Assembly (NCBI RefSeq): GCF_020520425.1
Contig: NC_079490.1
Coordinates: 558,001 to 622,000, forward strand
Origin: Spinacia oleracea
Lineage: Eukaryota; Streptophyta; Magnoliopsida; Caryophyllales; Amaranthaceae
Direction of reading: 5' to 3'
Length of the DNA stretch: 64,000 bases
The notes under the pieces are model-generated. The model saw nothing but the letters and a program-made list of their open reading frames with translations, searched no databases and was not told the DNA's origin. Shown one piece after another: positions 23,853-34,135 of this stretch (position 1 is its first letter; the number at the start of each line of letters is the position of its first letter). A program made the position numbers and the translations under genes.

Positions 23853-24690
23853 AGTTTCTGGCGATTTCCAGCTTGTAGGAGATTACTGAATGTGGATTTC
23901 ATTCACTGAGTTTTATCTTGGGGAGCAAGTGAAGCTCGTTAGTTTCCTTTTGAAATGGTTTTTACTTGTTAGGTTGACTGCACCCGAAACCTATGCTAAT
24001 CAGTTGTTTCATTTCACTACAAGTATGAAGTATCTGTGTAGGAAATTCAATGCTTTGATTGCAGCTGGTGTAGGAAATTCAATAATTTGATATCGGTATC
24101 GACACTAGCTACTTCATTTTGAACCAAATTCATAAAACAGTTAAGTTTCTGGCGATTTTCAGCTTGTAGGAGATCACTGAAAATGGATTTCATTCACTGG
24201 GTTTTACCTGGAAGAGCAAGTGAAGCTCGTTAGTTTCGTTACTGGGAAAATATGTAATTTTCAACTGGTTATTAGGTTAATTGCACCCAAGACCTATGTT
24301 AATTGGTTGTTTCATTTCACTACAAGTCTCGGTATAGGAAATTTGATTCTTTGATATCGGTCGGTGTAGGAAATTCAGTACTTGATATCGGTAACGGCAC
24401 TAGCTACTTCATTTTGAACCAAATTCATAAAATGGTTAGTTTCTGGAGCTTTCAGCTTGTAGGAGATTCTGAGAGTGGATTTCATTCACTGAGTTTTACC
24501 TTGGGGAGCAAGTGAACTATGTAATTTTCAAAAGGTTATTACTTCCTAGGTTAATTGCACCCGAGACCTATGTTAATCGATTAGTGTAGAGCTTTGATAG
24601 TGGTTGGTGTAGGAAATTCAGTACTTTGATATTGGTATCGACACTAGCTACTTCATTTTGAACCAAATTTCATAAATTAGTTTGAGTTTG
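23853..24690. repeat. Three ~290-bp tandem repeats in the 5' intron of the KH gene
   Basis: Units start at 23853, 24144 and 24438, each with AGTTTCTGG and then AGCTTGTAGGAGAT. Each continues through GGATTTCATTCACT, AGCAAGTGAA, TTGCACCC-like, GTGTAGGAAATTCA and ACTAGCTACTTCATTTTG. The third unit is shortened. They lie in the 1.6-kb intron between the untranslated exon and the first coding exon. Confidence 0.9.
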
Positions 24691-25198
24691 GCAACTTTAC
24701 CTGTGTTAACATTAATAACAGAGGTTGAGTAACTTAGCCTGAGAGGTTAACACTAATTAGTAGTATGTTTTACGATTCTACCATGGACAACTGTGTTAGA
24801 AGTGCCATGTGGTTTTTAACCTTTGGTATGATGGCTAAAGTTGAATCTCACCGTAATTTGCGTAATTTCTTTTAGATGCAACATCGAAAATATAGGGACA
24901 TTTACCTTTGAGCCTGAGGGCTTTGTGTCAAGTGTACTTGAAGAAGCAGGCGCTTGCAAGAATATAAGATGTTTTTAGATTTTGCTTTTCTGAAGCTCTT
25001 GTGGCCCGGACTACTTAGTGAATGGCTGAAATCCATGCCCGGGGAGGGGGGGGGGGGGAGGGATGTTTTGATCACTTTCCTTCCGGTTATACTGGTTTAG
25101 GCTTTATGGTTACGCGTTTATCTAGATAACACTGGGTTAGCCGAATTTTCTTTTGTATATATGCCTTACATTTAGTATTTCTATTTTAAAACTGCAGC

Positions 25199-25216
25199 AT
25201 GGCCAGTGTGCATTGA
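25199..25216 (+). promoter_or_regulatory. Short upstream ORF in the leader of the KH-domain gene
   Basis: The exon starting at 25198 opens CATGGCC and codes MASVH and a stop, ending 41 bases before the main ATG at 25258. Its context (GCAGCATGGCC once spliced differs upstream) is strong enough to be used. It could damp translation of the main frame by ribosome termination. Confidence 0.45.
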
Positions 25217-25257
25217 TTTTTCAAAGAATAGTGGAAGCAAATTCGAGTGTCGGAAAC

Positions 25258-28200
25258 ATGAGTGCACAATACGCAGGCACTGCCGCTGCTTCTCCAACCA
25301 CATCATCAACTACTGGCGCAAAAGTATCTATGTTCAAGGGGAAGGCAGGTTTTGTGATACCAAAAAACAAGTTTTCAGGTTCACTAGTTCCCATTTTCAA
25401 AGGTGTTAAAAAGTCAGAGAGCGATGATGCTGCTATAGATGAAAGTAACAGACAGCTGCACAGGAAAACAAAGTGGGGACCTGATCTTACACAGGATACT
25501 TCTGTGAGGAGGGGAAGAGCTTTAGCGTATCAGGTACCTAATTAGGCTTTTATGAACTCCTCTCGCACTAGTAATGGCTCTCTTCTTACCTTGTTTTCAT
25601 TCTGGATCCTAAGTATTACAAATGATAAAATCTTCCCTTTGAACCTCTGCATGTGGATTTTATTTTCTGTATATTGTTTTTACTGCTTGATTGATGATTT
25701 TATATTTATAAAAAATAATGAGCAAAAATCTCAAGATTTAGAGATGGGTCAAAGACAGTTGTAGCACCAGGTTGTTTGAGGGAAGAGAATCTAGCATGTG
25801 ATGCTATAGTGTTCTCTGTTTCTTCACTTGGTGCTATAAATCCATCTCTTCCTTGTGACTGCTCACATAGAAGCTTCCCATTCCAGGTGCCAATAAGTGA
25901 TAATACTGCCTCTGTGGTGGTACAAATTTTGGGCAGACTCGAGTGGATCAAATCACGCAACTGCTGAAATCGGGATCATTAGGAAATGACGATGAAGATT
26001 CAAAATCAGCTAGAGACTCTCAAGATGGCGAGCTTCCAACTACGCAGATTGAGTTCAAGGTATAGCTGTGACATACATGCGAACATGCCATATTTTTAGT
26101 ATTGTTTGTTGTACATCTTATTCAAACTAACTTGTTAAACACCCCTGCATATCTTTTTTTTGATATAGAAGTTGCGAAGTTTGGAGTTTGAAAGACGAGA
26201 AGCTATAGGTATGTTGACTGCTTGACTTTCATTTTCAATTATTGTTCATTTATTTTTTCTCCTGCTGCTTAGACTTAAGCTCATCTTCAGGGGAAATACT
26301 GAAGCTGAATCCAAGTTACAAAGCTCCATCTGATTATCAACCTGTAGTGAGGGAAGCTACCGTTCCTTTACCGGTACATCCAATCTTCCTTCTTGACTTA
26401 TTTTGTTTTATTTCTAGTGTTACGTGTGACTTTCTCTCTACATCATGTGCACTGAACCCTCTGTTGATAGCAACACAAGATAAACCATACTCTTGCTTGC
26501 CTATTAGGCTATTAGTATGCAGAAGTTCCTGATAAAGTATGTGTATATGTGCACTGCAGGTAAAGGAACATCCCTATTACAACTTTCTTGACCTAGTATA
26601 TGGTTCTGATGGCGAAATTCAGAAGAGATTGGAAAAGGTTAGTACTGCAGTGTTCTTGGTTTTAACCTTTAGCAAATTTGTGTATACCCATTCAGCATCT
26701 TTTCTATGTGGAAACAGTATATAAGCTTCCATATTTTTTATATAATTAAATGTAGGAAACTGGAACAAAAATACAAGTTTGTGGCACAAAATCAGAGACC
26801 AACAAAACGGTGATATTTCTCTTCCTATGCTTATATATACACATGGAATTTGTTCTATACTTCTATCTGCTTTGAACTTGAATTCTATACTCTCTTGATT
26901 TCTTTCATTCTTATCATGTAACTGCATTCAGGTTGAAATTAATGCATCTGAGGGGAGTGAGCTTGTAAGATCTTGTGAGGAGGTATACGTTCGAATATCT
27001 TCAGACACTTATGAGAAAGCTGATGCTGCAGCTGCTTTGATTGAATTGCTACTTAGCTCAGTACCAGTAAGTTCCTAATGATGACCACTTTGCTTCCAGA
27101 TTTCTGTAGTTATTTTCAGCATCTCATTCTATAAATCATTGCAAAATACAAACTTCGTTTTAGATTTCTTATTCAAGTCATTATGGCTTTTCAGGTAAAA
27201 CCTGCTACCTCTACAACTGGAGATAATGATCAAGCTCAAAGGGGGGGTCATGACATAGCTGCTACTCATGCAATCAATACATCCATGGAAAACCAAGAAC
27301 TGCAGCCAGGTGTAGGATCTATACCAAGTTCTTCACAGGGACATTTTCAGCCATACCCAAACTCATGGTTGCCACCAGATCAATATAACTCACCTTCTGG
27401 CCATGCACCTGGTCCTAATTCTATGGCTTTTCCATTCAACCCTTCACTTCAACGTCCATTATTTGGACTTGGACCGCCTTCTCCCTATGGATTTGTCTCA
27501 TCTCATCAGGGCACTGCAGTTCCGCCCCCAAGGGCACATACTTCGGCACAAGTTATGCAGGGCCCATTTGGGCCTCCTGCGTATTCTTTAGGGCAAACTG
27601 GTCCACAACTTTCTTCTCCATCTCCATTTTCTGCTCATCAGCCAACTTTAGCAGGTTCGTCCAGGCTCCCCCCTCCACAACTAGCCGAGCGAAACATGAC
27701 CCCTCTGTCAACCTCACCTGGATGGGCACCTTCTGGTAGCTTTCTTACTATAGGTTCTTCACAGGGATCTATGGTACCTCCACCATTTGCTGCTTCACAA
27801 ACTCCTCAGTTTCCTTCACAAATGCGGTCTTCCTCACCCATGCCTTCTCAGGGCGTTGCACAACTATTTAATCCATCCTCAAATAGTGCATTAAGGCCAA
27901 CACAAAATCCTCTGCCTCCCTCTGCAATTCATGCACCAAGTTTTACTCCCCTAAATCACATGGGTCCAACAGCTCCAGGGCAAACACTTCCTGGTTCCGG
28001 CGGGTTCTCTTTTCAACCGCACCGACCACAAGGAGCACCATTGCAGTCTCTCCCCCCGGGACCAGGTTTGCATTTTGCATCTCAAAGACCTGGATCAGCA
28101 CCATTGCCTCCCGCACCGCAAGTGCCATCATTCCGTCCGGCATTGCAAAATACGAATCAGCAGCCTGTCAGACAACAAAACTTTCCAGGTCCACCAATGG

Positions 28201-28586
28201 GTAATCAGATGGGCCAACGCCCTGGCCAGTTTGGGCCTCCAAGCCCAAATCAATACATGGGCCCTAGACACCTTGGTCCAGTTCCTCAGGGTCTAAATGC
28301 TGGTGGTCCTTACCCTACCCGAGGAGGACATTCTGTTCAATTTCAGCAAAACTTTCCTCCCCCTCCCTTGAGCCGGCCTGGAGGTAATTTTTCTGCAAAT
28401 CTGCGCCCCAATTCATCTGGCAGACCTCAAGTTTATGATCCCTTTTCTCCTCAAGTTTATGATCCCTTTTCTCCTACTTCTATCCCTTCTGCTCCTCGGG
28501 CTCAGGGAAGCAACAATGAGACTGCAAGGAAACAGGACTCAGATCCTGAATATGAGGATCTGATGGCATCTGTTGGGGTCAAATAA
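25258..28586 (+). CDS. SF1/branchpoint-binding-like KH-domain protein with Pro-rich tail
   Basis: Coding exons are 25258-25533, 25937-26059, 26169-26208, 26291-26373, 26560-26637, 26756-26809, 26932-27066 and 27195-28586, in phase, 726 aa. A leader exon ends at 23593 (donor GTAAATTG). The N-terminus has RKTKWGPDLTQD and RVDQITQLLKSG, and EILKLNPSYKAPSDYQP leads into a type of KH domain seen in SF1/BBP (about residues 175-265: [34 protein letters not shown]...). The remaining ~460 aa are rich in Pro, Gly, Gln and Ser, with no zinc knuckle or RRM visible. SF1 proteins bind the intron branch point in the nucleus, so an RNA-processing role is likely. The 3' half is one long exon ending DPEYEDLMASVGVK. 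Start: first in-frame ATG after the leader exon that is long enough; the earlier ATG is a five-codon frame. Confident on KH/SF1-like, less on exact orthology. Confidence 0.88.
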
Positions 28587-28817
28587 CGACTATTAGTCTG
28601 CACCTTATAGAGTTCCTAGTTATACTGTATGCGAGTTCAGAGTTTGAACGGGAAAGATGGCACATGTAGGATTCCAGTTTTGCTTCTTATCTGTTATGAG
28701 GCGCTCTTGATCTATGGTTCCAGAATTTGTTGAGGGTTAGGGCCCTGATTACATTTGCTAAATCTTCTTGATGAAATGTGGTCAAATCTGCTTTGATGAT
28801 GTAATATCTAAAGTTCT
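28587..28817 (+). other. 3' untranslated region of the KH-domain gene
   Basis: Follows the TAA at 28584-28586, T-rich without frames. No single polyadenylation signal stands out. Confidence 0.5.
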
Positions 28818-29045
28818 AAACAGTAACATTTCAGGAATTACTTTATGCATTATGGCAGATTATCTGATGTAATTCTTTGTTTACCTATTAGCAACCAGAG
28901 TTCCTTGTTTACCTATTAGCAACCAGAGTTGGGTTTGATTACTGGTTAAATCTAAACAGTAACAGTTCAGGAATTACTTTATGCATTATGGCAGATTATC
29001 TGATGTAATTCTTTGTTTACCTATTAGCAACCAAGTTGGGTTTGA
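28818..29045. repeat. 136-bp tandem duplication downstream of the KH gene
   Basis: AAACAGTAACA.TTCAGGAAT starts units at 28818 and 28954; both contain GCATTATGGCAGATTATCTG. Inside the first unit TTGTTTACCTATTAGCAACC is itself doubled (28-bp period). Near identity implies a recent event. Confidence 0.9.
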
Positions 29046-29491
29046 CTTCTTAAATGTATTGTAATTGCACTTGGTAATTCACTACTTCCTGTTCTGTTCA
29101 CTGCATCTGAATATTGAAGAAGCAATTTATCAAAAAGTGAAGGGATCCCTCTTTTCTCTAATTAATTGTAATTGCACTTGGTATTTCCTGTTCTGTTCTG
29201 TTCTGTTCAGGCTCAACATTGCAGTTCCTTGTCATGAAAATACCATTCATTCATATTAAAGGGATAACTAACTAAGTAACTCCCTTTCTGATCGAGTTTT
29301 ACAAAACAAAATACACAACACTTGCATAAGACCTGAGACCTGATAATATGCTTACAAACTAAATGATTCTTTCAACTCAAACTGAAACACAGAAACTGTT
29401 GATCCGTGAACAGTACAGGTTCAAGATATATGTAAACTGTGTCAGGTGTCTTTATTATTTACAAAGTTAGTTGCCAAGATGTTGAGGAAAA
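29046..29491. other. Gap between convergent genes, no gene seen
   Basis: The KH gene (plus) and the next gene (minus) converge here. A small TTCTG microsatellite lies near 29186-29208. Probably 3' UTR sequence of the minus-strand gene at the right end. Confidence 0.45.
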
Positions 29492-31896
29492 TCAAACTGA
29501 AGGGCTAGATCTGAGCACCTTCTCTACTTTCTCAGCTTTAGCATAATCCCTTTCTGTTAGAGGTCCAGCAGGAAAAGGTGTGATCTCGACAATGATATGT
29601 GGCGTTGGGAGCTCATCAAAGAGCGCTCTGACATTGTTGCAACATACACTTTCTCCATGCGCACTCTCCCTTCTAATCTGGCAACCCTAAAACACAAGAA
29701 ATCTAGTGATAAGTAAAGACTTCACCATGTAGAAAAACAAAGGATTAAGCACTTCTATCTATTACATTATACTAAAACAAACATCAGGAATGAAACATGT
29801 CATTTCCCGATGAAAATTTTCCCGTCAACACTTTTTTTTCGTTATTCATTTACTTATTTCAACATTTTTTTATGGAACAGATTCAGTATATGATTAAAAC
29901 TTTATTAATCTTTTGAAAATCAATATTAAAGCAATTTTATACATGATAAAGCTTAGAGGACACAAGAATACATGATTTGTGACCTTCCTATAGCCGCCCT
30001 ACTTCAAGGGCGTCTCTGGGAATTCGGTGGCCCTGTTCTTTTTTTCTTAATGTGGAGGCCCTTTTCTTAATATAATGATTAGTAACACTAAAAAGCAAAA
30101 GAAAAAATGTACATATTAGGAGTCAATCCCACAACCTAAGGAATATTAAGAGAATGTTTTACCATTGATCCACAAACAATTAAGTGTCTTCTATTTGCAC
30201 GATTTACTATATAACCAATAATTGGGATATGTGAGTTATCACTAATTTTTTTGGGTCCTATTGGACCTCCTTATTGACGGCCCTAGCCTACTTCTATGGA
30301 ACTCAAAGACATGGTTTTGTTCTTTGTAGTACCTTGTGTGAAGTAACGTCTACAAAGTGATCATCCTCAGAGAGCAAGGATGCAATAGCTTTAAGAAGCC
30401 TCCGACCTTCTGGTTTGGAAGGTATCCTATAGTTCCTTTTTAATGTTCCCTTTGTTGTAGGATGCCATTTGCTCACCAACTTCCGCTTGTCAGCAGCTTC
30501 TTTGTCTAACAAATACAGAAAATGGACACAATTATTCCCCTGAATCTCGTGGAAACGGTGCAACTTCATATCAGATTACAAAAATCCCAGCAAAACTTCT
30601 TTAACATATCAAATTGATGGCCATTGGAAAGAAAGAAACTGTTTGTTGGTCAATGATATGAAGTAAGCTCATATCTTCAGAAAATATGATCATGAATTCA
30701 GAATTTAAGACCATAATGGTTTCGCTACCTCTTATTGTGCTATCTCAAAGAGCTCAAAAACCTCAAAAAGTTTTTCTTTCCAATATCATTTTAGTAGCTA
30801 AGTTCCACTGCTAAAGAACAAATTATGATTGTTCTTGATCAAAAGAGATGAAGACGAATAAATGACTTCAAGTTACAAACTCGAAAGATCAAGAGTAGAC
30901 CTTATCTAGACACATATTCTCATGTTCCATAAAAGTATAAAACAACTTCTCATCAACAGGCAACAATGGTTGTGATTCTAGCTTTGATACAAACATGGTG
31001 ATTACATAAAAAAAGGTTCGGATAAAAGCGAACATCCTTTAAATAGCTAAACCACAATTGCACACACTCTTATCTTTTAGAGCAATGCAGAAAACTTCAA
31101 TTTGACAAAAACACATTATTTCACCAACTCTAACATCCTTTAAATAGCTAAACCGCAATTGTACACTCTAATTCTGTCAAATGACATTAGTCAGACAATC
31201 AGTATCCTTTCTACATATACTTACTTCTTTCAGACCAATACAGAAAAGCTCAATTTGACAAAAGCACATTGTTTCTCAAACTCCAACATATAACATACCA
31301 AATTAATCATTCAGTCCAAAAGTTGATACAAAATATGATAACTTTATACCAAAAACAGATAAAATCCAAACACCTGGATTCTTTTGGAACTTATCCAACC
31401 ACTTGGAGAACCCCAAATCAGCACCATCATCACTCATTCCAGCTTCTGAACCTGAAATGTTAAAACACAGAAAATTAATTCAGCAAAATCCCAACAAACC
31501 CATCAATTTAAGCTTGAATATAATCAACAAAAAGGCATAAAAATTATCCAAAAAAAAAATGTTACCTGAAAGTATAGGATTGGATTGAGATCCAGCTAAA
31601 CCAGTCTTCAAAAGAGCATAGAAAACACAAATTCTACCAGCCCACAAAATTGGGTTCTCAAGCAAAGAAGCACAAATTGAAGCAGTGTTATTGAACTTAT
31701 TAATTTTACAACAAGATTTGGAATTGAGAAAATATTTAAGGGTTAATGTGTGTCCAATTGGAAAATCAGGAAGAAGAGATTTGGGAAGCAAAGTAGAAGT
31801 AATATTGGTAGAAGAAACAGCAAATGGGCTGTGATTGTACGACTTCAAATGGGTTGATTGCAAAGATGAGATTGTCTGTACTAATGGAACCGCCAT
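29492..31896 (-). CDS. Probable chloroplast membrane protein, conserved in plants
   Basis: Four exons on the minus strand, 31896-31566, 31451-31374, 30505-30333 and 29686-29492, give 258 aa. The first ~75 residues are Ser/Thr/Lys-rich and poor in acids, like a transit peptide. ENPILWAGRICVFYALLKTG (about 88-107) looks like a membrane helix. The C-terminal half is compact and looks highly conserved: SKWHPTTKGTLKRNYRIPSK, GRRLLKAIASLLSEDDHF, GCQIRRESAHGESVCCNNV and DELPTPHIIVEITPFPAGPL. I recall such a C-terminus in chloroplast proteins linked to photosystem I assembly (Ycf3-interacting-protein type), but this is memory only. ATG 31896 is chosen because AACAATGGCGG is a good context and the longer frame upstream falls in a duplicated, UTR-like stretch. 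A hAT MITE sits in intron 3-4. Confidence 0.8.
30006..30286. mobile_element. hAT-type MITE in an intron, 281 bp
   Basis: Perfect 8-bp target repeats CCTACTTC at 29998-30005 and 30287-30294. The right end read in reverse, CTAGGGCCGTCAATAAGGAG, is a familiar hAT-like end; the left end AAGGGCGTCTCTGGG is diverged. It lies in the third intron of the chloroplast protein gene, clear of its splice sites. Confidence 0.75.
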
Positions 31897-31986
31897 TGTT
31901 TTCCTGAACTCACCTCTCAATTTTATTAAGTTTTGTTGATAAATGGCTGATGGTGAAAGAAGCCAATGTTGAAAATTCCAGGGAGA

Positions 31987-32460
31987 TTGAATTTTGTATG
32001 AGATATTTTGGATTCGGGTCGATTTGGCCCGGGTTGGTGTTTTCATGTGGGCCTAGAGGAGATTATCATAGACTCAAAGTGGATATGAATAGGATGATTG
32101 AATTTTGTACTACCTCCGTCTCGCAATAGATGCATCATTCCATTTTTTACGTATCCAACATGTTTCTTTGAATATTAATATCTCTAATTGCGTGTAATTA
32201 AAAATTATAAAAAAATGATATTTGGAATCTTGACATTAATACGAATTTAACAAGATCTCACTTGACTATGATTGTTTTTACATAATATAAAAGAATAATT
32301 GTCAAAATTAGTTAATGAATAGTGTACGAAGGAGAAACGATGCATCTATTGCGGAACGGAGGAAGTATGAGATAATTTGGATTCGGGCCGATTTGGCCCG
32401 GTTTGGTGTTTTTACGTGGGTCTAGAGGAGATTATCATAGACTCATAGTGGATATGATAA
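31987..32460. repeat. ~108-bp tandem duplication, second copy split by a MITE
   Basis: GATTGAATTTTGTA, GAGATA.TTTGGATTCGGG, GATTTGGCCCGG, TAGAGGAGATTATCATAGAC and GTGGATATGA occur at 31987-32095 and again at 32096-32458. The second time they are interrupted after GTA by the MITE at 32110-32365. The first copy overlaps the 5' leader of the chloroplast protein gene. Confidence 0.85.
32110..32365. mobile_element. Stowaway MITE, 256 bp
   Basis: TA on each side. The left end CTACCTCCGTCTCGCAATAG pairs with the reverse complement of the right end, CTTCCTCCGTTCCGCAATAG, and both continue with ATGCATC. Typical Stowaway ends and size. Confidence 0.85.
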
Positions 32461-32555
32461 CAAAAAAAAAACATAAAATAAATAAGGTCAAGATTGATCG
32501 GTCCGGCAGATGTAAACCATAAAAGTTAGTTTCAAGTTTCATTACAAAGTATAAA

Positions 32556-32804
32556 TTATGTATTGTGTATGTGATTAGCATGTATTATGTATAACTGTGG
32601 AGTACTTTGAAATATTTTAATAGTCATGTTAGAATGTGTGATCTTTCTAGAAACCCTATGAATTTATTTGAATTTTGTTGGACATGATTGGATCTAATTA
32701 GAAACTATAGGACATAACTACGCCTGATTGAAACTTGATAGATCTGATAGTAAGCTTCATTAGACCCGATTGAAATTTATTTGAACTTATTGAGACTTTT
32801 TGAA
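32556..32804. repeat. Dispersed repeat, copy 1 of 2
   Basis: Matches 61442-61655 in the same orientation, starting TTATGTATTGTGTATGTGAT and ending CTTATTGAGACTTTTT. This copy has ~45 extra bases near 32640-32675. Non-coding, class unknown. Confidence 0.85.
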
Positions 32805-33501
32805 CAGTGGTGTCTTTTTATAAAATCCCTTCCAAGTCCCTCCAGCTGTCATCCTGGCATTCCACCATTTTTGTTTCTCACCAAGACAAACAGTCCCTTG
32901 CATCTCCTTCCCTTTTACCAACCTACACCGCCACTGAAACTTGCCCACCAGTCATCCCACCGTACGGAGGAGAGGGAGTACGTTGCTCAACAACACAGCA
33001 ACAGTCAACAGATCCAGAATCAAGAAGCCACGATTGATTCAAGATTGAAGAGGAAGGCGAAAGAGATCATACGGGCACGATGATGATGGCTGATGGTTAA
33101 TGATGATGATGCGCGGAGGCGGAGGCAGAGGCGAAAGCTGCGGGAACAAAAAGAAAAACAAAGGGTCTGAATGTTATTGCTAGTTGCTAGACTAAAGCCC
33201 TATTAACTTGACCCTAACCCTATATCCATTGGACTACCCTGTCCAATAACAAGGTCTATTGCTAACTAGTCCAAGTCTAAACAAAACGACTTTAAAGTTT
33301 GAATTCCTTCAAGTTCCCATTCTAGACCACACTGGAACTGGAACTGGAACTTACATCCATTCAACCTTTAACATTTAACAGCCTCTCTCCTCTCATTCAT
33401 TTTAGGAATAAAAAAATTTAGCAGCAACTTAAATATTGACAATAATTATAATGGGTATCATCCAAGAATCAGTGGACAATGCCAACATAATCTTTTTAAT
33501 T
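32805..33501. other. Intergenic, no gene supported
   Basis: Overlapping plus-strand frames at 32781-33083 are of low quality. GGAACT repeated at 33333-33353 is a tiny tandem. This is the left neighbourhood of the gene-fragment region, where a Helitron 3' end would be expected; I did not find one. Confidence 0.4.
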
Positions 33502-34135
33502 TTACTGGGTAGCCTGAACGTTCACAGCAGCTACAGTCGAGACCATGGAGTCTACGCCACAAACATTGTGGCCTCGACAGATTTTGTAATAGCCGTCATC
33601 TCCCAGTTAGGTCCCCAGGAAATCTTAATGATCCAGTATGGCTTCTCCTTGAACCTCATAGGAGCATAACCAGCAAACCCGTAGCCAACTAACAGCACTC
33701 CATAGTCCAAACTCCTCAAGCAAATCAATGGACAAGAAACTCCACGAATGTATGTCTGGCATGAATACCCACTGCAACAAACAAAAGAGAAACACCACTT
33801 CAGCAACACAATCTTGAATTCCTGATTAATTGACTTACAAGACATAATGCAATGTTAACAAGATATTCAAGTCTGGATTCATACCTGCTAGAGGACCATT
33901 CTTCACCAAATTCGCAGATATTTGGTCTTCATCAAGAGGGACCACACTAAAGTTAGCCACTGTTGCAGCACCTTGCTTTTGTCAAATTTGCAGGTACCAC
34001 GATCAGTACCGGTATAGGGATAATCTTCCTCGTGTTGATACCACCAGACTTCAGTACGTACTCAAATCCATTATTCATCAACCCACCATTGCAACCAGAG
34101 TCACATGAGTTGCGTTCTTCAGGATCACACAGCAA
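33502..34135 (-). pseudogene. RD19-type papain-like cysteine protease, 3' fragment
   Basis: The minus strand keeps two exon remnants. About 34135-33890 has CDPEERNSCDSGCNGGLMNNGF, then EEDYPYTGTDRGTCKFDKSK, ending at a donor after CCTCTAGCAG. 33780-33502 has QTYIRGVSCPLICLRSLDYG, VLLVGYGFAGYAPMRFKEKP, YWIIK, then CGVDSMVSTVAAV to the TAA. This is the C-terminal part of a vacuolar cathepsin F/RD19 protease, including the active-site His region (usually LDHGVLLVGYG; here His reads Tyr). At least three frame slips break it (around the REEDYP segment, after KSK, and at the start and end of the second exon). The N-terminal domain and catalytic Cys are absent. It keeps introns, so it is a DNA-level copy. 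Confidence 0.85.

Noticed and set aside
25040-25058. G-run in an intron
   Set aside because: A simple homopolymer; possible G-quadruplex but nothing else supports a role.
33211-33232. Telomere-like CCCTAACCCTA
   Set aside because: Only about one and a half units; chance or minor.
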